A DNA stretch of 9,837 nt from positions 1 through 9,837 of the forward strand of contig DATHII010000303.1 in assembly GCA_035316885.1 (NCBI GenBank), written 5' to 3'. Within the stretch, counting starts at the first letter, position 1. Each line of letters opens with the position of its first letter. Source of the stretch: DASRTE01 sp035316885 (GTDB lineage Bacteria > Actinomycetota > Actinomycetes > Jiangellales > Jiangellaceae). Of this stretch, positions 5,584 through 9,837 are shown in pieces. The translations under genes and the position numbers were made by a program. Under the pieces are notes generated by a model that did no database searches, was not told the DNA's origin, and worked only from the letters and a program-made list of their open reading frames with translations.

Positions 5584-7242
5584 ATGAGCAAACCGACCAT
5601 CCTGACGGTCGACGACGATCCCCTGGTCTCTGCGGCGATCACCCGCGACCTGGCCAGCCAGTATGGCGCCGACTACCGCATCGTTGGTGCGTCGTCGGGG
5701 CCCGAGGCGCTGGTCGTGCTGACCAAGCTCGCCCTACGCGACGAGCCGGTGGCGTTGATCGCCGCGGACCAGCGGATGCCGCAGATGACGGGTATCGAGA
5801 TGCTCGAGCAGGCGCGTGCCCACGCGCCGGGCGCGAAGTTCCTGCTGCTTACGGCATACGCCGACACCGACGTCGCCATCAAGGCGATCAACGACATCGG
5901 CCTCGACTACTACCTGCTCAAGCCGTGGGACCCTCCAGAGGAGCGGCTGTACCCCGTCATCGACGACCTGCTCGGCGACTGGCGGCAGGCGAACCTGGAC
6001 CATACGTCTGACGTGCGAGTGGTCGGGCATCGGTGGTCGGACCGCAGCCACGACATCAAGATGTTTCTGGCACGCAACCACGTGCCCTACCGCTGGTACG
6101 ACATCGAGCGCGATGGCGAGGCCCAGCGGTTGTGCGACCTCGCTCAAGCGTCGCCGGCCGACCTCCCGCTCGTGCTCGTGCCGGACGGCGACGCGCTCCG
6201 CTCGCCGTCGACGCTGGATCTGGCAGGCGCGCTCGGTCTGCACACCACCGCGCAACAGCCCCTGTACGACGTGTGCATCGTCGGCGGCGGGCCGGCCGGC
6301 TTGGCCGCCGCGGTGTACGCGGCGTCCGAGGGCTTGAGCACCGTCATTGTGGAGCGCGAGGCCGCCGGGGGTCAGGCGGGACAGAGCGCGGCGATCGAGA
6401 ACTACCTGGGGTTCCCGAAGGGATTGAGTGGCTCCGACCTCGCTTATCGCGCCATTGCCCAGGTTTCTCGCTTCGGTGCCGAGATGGTCCTCGCGCGCGA
6501 GGTCGTCGGCTTCGAGGCCCGTGGTCCCGTGCGAGCCGTGCTCTTCGACGGTTCGGGGGAGATCGAGGCACGCGCGCTCATCGTGGCGACTGGCGTGTCC
6601 TACCGACGGCTGGAGGCGGCAGGGCTCGACGAGCTCACCGGCCGTGGCGTCTACTACGGCGTGAACGCCGGCGAGGCGAGCCAGTGCCAGGGCGACGAGG
6701 TCTACGTCGTCGGGGCCGCCAACTCGGCGGGGCAGGCTGCGCTCAACCTGTCCCGCTTCGCCAAGCGGGTGGTGCTGGTCGTACGGGCTGCGACGCTCAT
6801 CGACACGATGTCCAGGTACCTCGTGGAGAGGATCACGGCCGCACCCAACATCGCGGTGCGGTACCGCAGTGAGGTGGTGTCGGGTCGGGGCGACGGCCAC
6901 CTCGAGGCGCTCACCCTCGCCGACAGGGACTCCGGCGTCACGGAGGAGGTTTCGTCGAGCTGGCTGTTCGTCTTCATCGGCGCCTCCCCGCGTACCGAGT
7001 GGCTCGGCCCCGACGTCGTCCGCGACGACAAGGGGTTCGTCGTCACGGGTCAGGACCTGGTGGGTCCCGCTTCGGCGCGGCGGTGGCCGCTCACGCGTGC
7101 GCCCTTCGCCCTCGAGACCAGCGTGCCCGGCGTGTTCGCCGCCGGCGATGTTCGACTCGACTCGATGAAGCGGGTCGCGTCGGCCGTCGGTGAGGGCGCG
7201 ATGTCGATCTACCTCGTGCACCGTTACCTGGCCACGATCTGA
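5584..7242 (+). CDS. Receiver / glutaredoxin-like / thioredoxin-reductase-like fusion flavoprotein
   Basis: A 552-residue soluble response regulator with an enzyme as output. Residues 3-130 are a complete receiver: acidic cluster Asp10-12, phosphoacceptor Asp62 in ADQRMP, Thr90 in LLLTAY and Lys113 in LLKPW. Residues about 144-220 look like a glutaredoxin/thioredoxin fold (VRVVGHRWS, FLARNHVPYRWYDIE, a cis-Pro-like DLPLVLVPDG), but the CxxC position reads SDRS (152-155). Residues 227-552 are a thioredoxin-reductase-like module: FAD motif GGGPAG at 234-239, ATG at 335-337, a second dinucleotide fold GAANSAG at 377-383, and the FAD-contacting AAGD at 519-522. The CxxC expected around 359-362 reads GVNA. 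Only three Cys exist (184, 231, 368), none in CxxC. Databases tend to call such proteins fused response regulator/thioredoxin-disulfide reductase; NAD(P)H-dependent flavin chemistry is likely, disulfide reduction by the classic route is not. GAAGG lies 8 bp before the ATG. Its stop shares one base with the kinase start. Confidence 0.9.
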   Translation: MSKPTILTVDDDPLVSAAITRDLASQYGADYRIVGASSGPEALVVLTKLALRDEPVALIAADQRMPQMTGIEMLEQARAHAPGAKFLLLTAYADTDVAIKAINDIGLDYYLLKPWDPPEERLYPVIDDLLGDWRQANLDHTSDVRVVGHRWSDRSHDIKMFLARNHVPYRWYDIERDGEAQRLCDLAQASPADLPLVLVPDGDALRSPSTLDLAGALGLHTTAQQPLYDVCIVGGGPAGLAAAVYAASEGLSTVIVEREAAGGQAGQSAAIENYLGFPKGLSGSDLAYRAIAQVSRFGAEMVLAREVVGFEARGPVRAVLFDGSGEIEARALIVATGVSYRRLEAAGLDELTGRGVYYGVNAGEASQCQGDEVYVVGAANSAGQAALNLSRFAKRVVLVVRAATLIDTMSRYLVERITAAPNIAVRYRSEVVSGRGDGHLEALTLADRDSGVTEEVSSSWLFVFIGASPRTEWLGPDVVRDDKGFVVTGQDLVGPASARRWPLTRAPFALETSVPGVFAAGDVRLDSMKRVASAVGEGAMSIYLVHRYLATI

Positions 7243-8639
7243 TGCGCGTCGACGAGGCCCGCTCGCTGAGCATCTTCGACGGCCTGACCGACGATCAGCT
7301 CGCCGAGCTGGTCGAGGGCGGCACCGAAGTTCGCATCGAGCCCGGGGTCGATCTGTTCCGCGAAGGTGAGCACGCGGATTTCTGGTGGGTGCTGGTCGAC
7401 GGTGCCATCGACCTCATCCGCCACGTCGGCCGCGAGGACACCGTGGTCGCGAGGATGGACGTGCCGGGCCGCTGGGCCGGCGGTTTCCGGGCCTGGGACG
7501 AGCACGGCGTCTATCTCGCGACGGGCCGAGGAGCGAAGGCTGGTCGGGTGCTCCGGGTGCCGGCCGAACTGCTCCGCGAGCGGTCCAACTCCTGGTTCCC
7601 GTTCGGGGGTCACCTCATCCAGGGGCTCTACCACACGGCGCGCTCCATCGAGTCGACGGCTCGGCAGCGCGAGTCCCTCGTCACCCTCGGCACGCTCGCC
7701 GCCGGCCTCGCGCACGAGATCAACAATCCCGCGTCTGCCGCCGCCCGGGCGGTCGACGCCCTCGAAACCGCGTGTGCCGCGCTGCTCGCGTCCATCGGCC
7801 GGCTCGCCCGCGACGAGATCTCGGCCGAGCAGTTCGCCGCCCTCGACGCCTTGCGCGGTGAGATCGAGCCTCAGGCGCCGGACCCTGACCCGCTGGCCCG
7901 CGCCGACCGCGAGCAGGCTCTCTCGTCGTGGCTCACCCGCCACGGCATCGAGCGCGAGTGGACCATCGCCCCGCCGCTCGCCGCCGCCGGAGTCGATCCC
8001 GCCTGGTGCGCGCGGGCCGCGGCCGTCCTGGAGGGATCGGCCCTTGAGCCGGGCCTGGAGTGGGTGGCGAGCACGTTCTCGGTCGCCGCGTTGCTGGGAG
8101 AGGTGAAGGAGTCGACGCGGCGCATCTCCGAGCTCGTCGCCGCCGTCAGGTCCTACTCGCAAATGGACCGCGCGTCGATGCAGCACATCGACGTGACGGA
8201 CGGCCTCGACAGCACGCTGGTGATGCTGGGGCACAAGTTCCGCGACGGTCTGACGGTGGTGCGCGAGTACAGCGCCGGCGTCCCCCGGATCGAGGCCTAC
8301 GCCGGCGAGCTCAACCAGGTCTGGACCAACCTGATCGACAATGCGCTCGACGCAATGGATGGCACAGGAACGCTGCGGCTGGCGACGCGCGTCGAGGGGG
8401 ACAGCGTCGTCGTTGAGATCGGCGACACCGGCCCGGGTATGCCGCCGCAGGTGGCGGCCCGCGCGTTCGAGGCCTTCTACACAACCAAGGACGTGGGCAA
8501 AGGCACCGGCCTCGGCCTCGACATCGCGCGGCGCATCGTCGTGGAGCGCCACGGTGGCACGATCACCATCGACTCCCGACCCGGTGAAACCGTGCTGCGG
8601 GTCCACCTCCCCGTCCGGCCACACGCACCAGGTGCCTGA
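7242..8639 (+). CDS. Soluble histidine kinase with cNMP-binding-like sensor domain
   Basis: A 465-residue cytoplasmic kinase without membrane segments, very probably the partner of the preceding receiver fusion (TGATG junction at 7240-7244). Residues 1-112 form a cyclic-nucleotide-binding-like beta barrel (LSIFDGLTDDQLAELVEGG, LFREGEHADFWWVLVDGAIDL), but the usual phosphate-binding cassette with its Arg is not visible; the matching region reads PGRWAGG then WDEHGVYLA, so the ligand may differ. Autophosphorylation site: His158 in GLAHEINNP. An insert of roughly 110 residues, rich in Ala/Glu and including PDPLARADRE and LTRHGIEREW, separates it from the second dimerisation helix (ESTRRISELVAAVRSYSQM, about 290-308). 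The ATPase domain is complete: N-box NLIDNALDAM with Asn367, DTGPGM at 395-400, FYTTK, and GTGLGL at 421-426. It probably phosphorylates Asp62 of the fusion protein in response to an internal signal, perhaps a nucleotide or redox state; this is inference. Confidence 0.92.
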   Translation: MRVDEARSLSIFDGLTDDQLAELVEGGTEVRIEPGVDLFREGEHADFWWVLVDGAIDLIRHVGREDTVVARMDVPGRWAGGFRAWDEHGVYLATGRGAKAGRVLRVPAELLRERSNSWFPFGGHLIQGLYHTARSIESTARQRESLVTLGTLAAGLAHEINNPASAAARAVDALETACAALLASIGRLARDEISAEQFAALDALRGEIEPQAPDPDPLARADREQALSSWLTRHGIEREWTIAPPLAAAGVDPAWCARAAAVLEGSALEPGLEWVASTFSVAALLGEVKESTRRISELVAAVRSYSQMDRASMQHIDVTDGLDSTLVMLGHKFRDGLTVVREYSAGVPRIEAYAGELNQVWTNLIDNALDAMDGTGTLRLATRVEGDSVVVEIGDTGPGMPPQVAARAFEAFYTTKDVGKGTGLGLDIARRIVVERHGGTITIDSRPGETVLRVHLPVRPHAPGA

Positions 8640-8698
8640 ACACCACCCGCTACGGCCCAATGTCGGCGAAGCCGTCGCACCCACTGTAGGGAGAGCTA

Positions 8699-8722
8699 AT
8701 GACCGCTTCTACCGAGCCCTGA
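8699..8722 (+). CDS. 7-codon ORF with strong ribosome site
   Basis: AGGGAGAG (8688-8695) is well placed for the ATG at 8699, but the frame (MTASTEP) stops at 8720-8722. The stop is 4 bp before the GTG that opens the next small gene. It could be a leader ORF that delivers ribosomes to that gene, which has no good ribosome site of its own, or it may be chance. Confidence 0.2.
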   Translation: MTASTEP

Positions 8723-8726
8723 GCTT

Positions 8727-8987
8727 GTGAGGGCTGCGCCGCACCCTCGACAATGGCTCAACATGATGCAACCAGTTGACACCAGCGAACAAGGTCGGCT
8801 CTACGCCGTTGGCCACCAGGGCCTTCGAGTATTCCTCGACTACCTCGGAGGCCTCCGGCTCAGCTTCGCAGGGCGAGACGGATCACTGCACCAGACCATT
8901 GTTCTCAGCTCCCAGGAGACAGCAGGTCTGCGTCGGCTCCTGACCGAGGAACCGCCACAGGACCCTCGCCAAGCCGACCTGGGATAG
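8727..8987 (+). CDS. Small hypothetical protein
   Basis: An 86-residue protein from GTG 8727; ATG 8763 gives 74 residues, which is where the folded part seems to begin. The core (RLYAVGHQGLRVFLDYLGGL, then LRLSFAGRDGSLHQTIVLSS and QETAGLRRLLTE) reads like alternating helix and strands of a small cytoplasmic domain. I do not recognise the family. There is no signal peptide, membrane segment or cysteine. Codon use is less GC3-biased than in the kinase, so the call is moderate. It follows the kinase by 87 bp on the same strand and could be an accessory part of that operon or an independent gene. Confidence 0.5.
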   Translation: MRAAPHPRQWLNMMQPVDTSEQGRLYAVGHQGLRVFLDYLGGLRLSFAGRDGSLHQTIVLSSQETAGLRRLLTEEPPQDPRQADLG

Positions 8988-9188
8988 CGCGACTGCGGGC
9001 AGGTGGAGCGGCCGGCGCCGCTTTCGTCCAGCTCTGGCCAGCGACAGCACCTGCCCCGGGTACCGCCGCCCTCCCTGAACCAGCCCCGAGCCGCGCCTCG
9101 CCGCAGACTGTCCTGACGGCTCGTGTCGGCTTGGGATCCAAACTTCCGCATCTGGTCATGTGGAGTGTTCTGGTCGCTGTGCTCGTTC

Positions 9189-9217
9189 TTGCCTAGGTGT
9201 GCGCCAGGAACCATACT
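9189..9217 (+). promoter_or_regulatory. Possible promoter of the FG-GAP gene
   Basis: TTGCCT (9189-9194) and CATACT (9212-9217) are spaced by exactly 17 bp and each matches four of six consensus sigma70 positions, in the least GC-rich part of the gap. A transcript starting near 9224 would carry a leader of about 158 nt that includes the 9256-9300 inverted repeats. An overlapping GCCAG/CTGGC inverted repeat (9203-9207 and 9216-9220) could bind a regulator. Confidence 0.35.
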
Positions 9218-9276
9218 GGCTTGCTGCGAAAGCCAACCGAAATGTCGCTGAACCGGGCGAATATCGCCGCGCTTCC

Positions 9277-9300
9277 CTCCAGGGGCGGCCGCTCCTGGAG
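9277..9300. repeat. 24-bp near-perfect palindrome in the leader
   Basis: The arms CTCCAGG and CCTGGAG enclose GCGGCCGC; the only break in symmetry is one G/T pair, which in RNA is a G-U wobble. In a transcript it would form a 10-bp stem with a GGCC loop. There is no T-run after it, so a protein-binding site or leader structure fits better than an intrinsic terminator. A smaller hairpin GGCGA-ATA-TCGCC (9256-9268) lies just upstream. Confidence 0.5.
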
Positions 9301-9381
9301 GTCCTTGCAGGAACCAGCCGCAGAATTGGCGCTCGCGTCGAGCCGGCGGGCTCGCGTTGGGCTCGACAGGGGGTGGTAAAG

Positions 9382-9837
9382 GTGTGTCGGATCGCCATCG
9401 TCGTCGTCCTCATCCTGACCGGCAGCCTCTGGCCAGCCGTCCCTGCGCTCGCTTCCGGCTCGACGGTGGCGCAGCCCGCGGCAGCCGAGAGCCTGCAGGC
9501 CGACTTCAACAACGACGGTGCCGATGACCTGGCGGTGGGTGTCCCTGAAGAGAGCGTCGCTGGCCACATAGCAGCCGGCGTGGTGCAGGTGCTGTCCGGC
9601 TCGGCCACCGGCGTCACCGGCACCGGCAGCCAGCTGTTCACCCAGGTCGGCGGTGCCGTGGAGAGCGTCGACGCCTTCGGGGCTGTGCTGGCCGCTGGGG
9701 ACTTCGACAACGACGGCTTCGCCGACCTGGCCGCCGGCGCCCCTAATGAGGACGTCGGGGCCCTGGATGCTGCCGGGGCGGTGAGCGCGCTGTACGGCTC
9801 GGTCGGGGGGCTGACGACCACTGGGGGGCAGTTGTTC
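9382..9837 (+). CDS. Secreted FG-GAP/integrin-alpha-like repeat protein (5' part)
   Basis: The first 152 codons of a gene that leaves the window. GTG 9382 has AGGGGG (9368-9373) at 8 bp; GTG 9373 in the same frame would add VVK-type residues and sits too close to that site. Residues 2-24 are a signal peptide (Arg3, hydrophobic IVVVLILTGSLW, cleavage-like ALA at 22-24). Two FG-GAP units follow 66 residues apart, each with a calcium-loop DxDxDG-type motif: DFNNDGADDLAVGVP beginning at Asp41 and DFDNDGFADLAAGAP beginning at Asp107. FG-GAP repeats build beta-propellers in integrin alpha chains and many secreted bacterial proteins, and a full propeller would need about seven units, so several hundred more residues are expected. 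Function is unknown: adhesion, polysaccharide or protein binding, or an attached enzyme domain beyond the edge. Confidence 0.88.
   Translation, partial: MCRIAIVVVLILTGSLWPAVPALASGSTVAQPAAAESLQADFNNDGADDLAVGVPEESVAGHIAAGVVQVLSGSATGVTGTGSQLFTQVGGAVESVDAFGAVLAAGDFDNDGFADLAAGAPNEDVGALDAAGAVSALYGSVGGLTTTGGQLF

Larger units (their letters stand above)
8988..9381. other. Intergenic region before the FG-GAP gene
   Basis: About 390 bp in which I see no gene. The first ~170 bp are very GC-rich and featureless. From about 9160 the composition becomes less GC-rich and promoter-like, followed by a series of inverted repeats (9203-9220, 9256-9268, 9277-9300) and the ribosome site AGGGGG at 9368-9373. The frame of the FG-GAP gene happens to stay open back to a stop at 9076-9078, but it has no secretion signal or start that would favour a longer protein. 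Confidence 0.5.

Noticed and set aside
5734..7221. Long open frame of 495 codons on the minus strand, opposite the receiver/flavoprotein gene
   Set aside because: It is the mirror of a strongly GC3-biased coding frame. Its translation is Arg/Gly/His-rich with no motif, while the plus strand has clear catalytic and binding motifs.
8625..8635. Short palindrome GCACC-A-GGTGC at the end of the kinase gene as terminator
   Set aside because: The loop is a single base, there is no T-run, and it lies inside the coding sequence.
7224..8684. 486-codon open frame on the minus strand opposite the kinase
   Set aside because: A shadow of the kinase frame. The plus-strand product has all histidine kinase boxes; the antisense product has low-complexity composition and no domain.
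9201..9268. Resemblance of the leader (TGCGAAAGCC and nearby AACC) to the cyclic di-GMP-I riboswitch core
   Set aside because: Only a few scattered bases match, and the required hairpin between the AACC and AAAGCC elements is missing. A covariance-model search would settle it, but I cannot claim it.
9079..9381. Upstream extension of the FG-GAP frame, which stays open to a stop at 9076-9078
   Set aside because: The signal peptide begins at 9382 with a well-placed ribosome site; an extension would bury it inside the protein.

Overview
The window is GC-rich DNA (about 70 % by eye) with strong G/C preference at third codon positions, GTG/TTG starts and Shine-Dalgarno sites of the AGGAGG type. 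With a mycothiol-type DinB/maleylpyruvate-isomerase-like protein and the overall gene set, this points to a high-GC actinobacterium, possibly an uncultured lineage. It is chromosome-like. I saw no rRNA, tRNA, CRISPR array, insertion sequence or phage gene.

Layout. (1) 1-872: a noncoding lead-in, then a DUF305-like lipoprotein whose paired histidines are mostly lost. (2) 881-2313: a TetR/AcrR regulator with a WHG-type C-terminus, preceded by an inverted repeat that could be its operator. It is linked by a 17-codon ORF, through ATGA overlaps at both ends, to a complete metallo-beta-lactamase-fold hydrolase. (3) 2314-4641: a 212-bp gap that may hold a decayed ORF, then a SnoaL/NTF2-like protein followed 4 bp later by a 14-helix DHA2-type MFS exporter. 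Regions 2 and 3 all run on the plus strand and look like a small regulated detoxification and efflux cluster. (4) 4764-5405, minus strand: a mycothiol-dependent maleylpyruvate isomerase-like (DinB superfamily) enzyme, convergent with the exporter and divergent from region 5.

(5) 5584-8639 is the most interesting part: a translationally coupled pair whose stop and start codons share one base. The first gene fuses a complete phospho-receiver domain to a thioredoxin-fold (glutaredoxin-like) domain and a thioredoxin-reductase-like FAD/NAD(P) module. The second is a soluble histidine kinase with a cyclic-nucleotide-binding-like sensor domain. Together they form a two-component system whose output is a flavoenzyme instead of a DNA-binding domain. 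Both places where a catalytic CxxC would be expected have lost their cysteines, so the usual automatic name 'thioredoxin-disulfide reductase' is probably wrong about the chemistry.

(6) 8640-9837: a small hypothetical protein, about 390 bp of apparently noncoding DNA with a promoter-like site and strong inverted repeats, and the 5' end of a secreted FG-GAP/integrin-alpha-like repeat protein that runs off the window.
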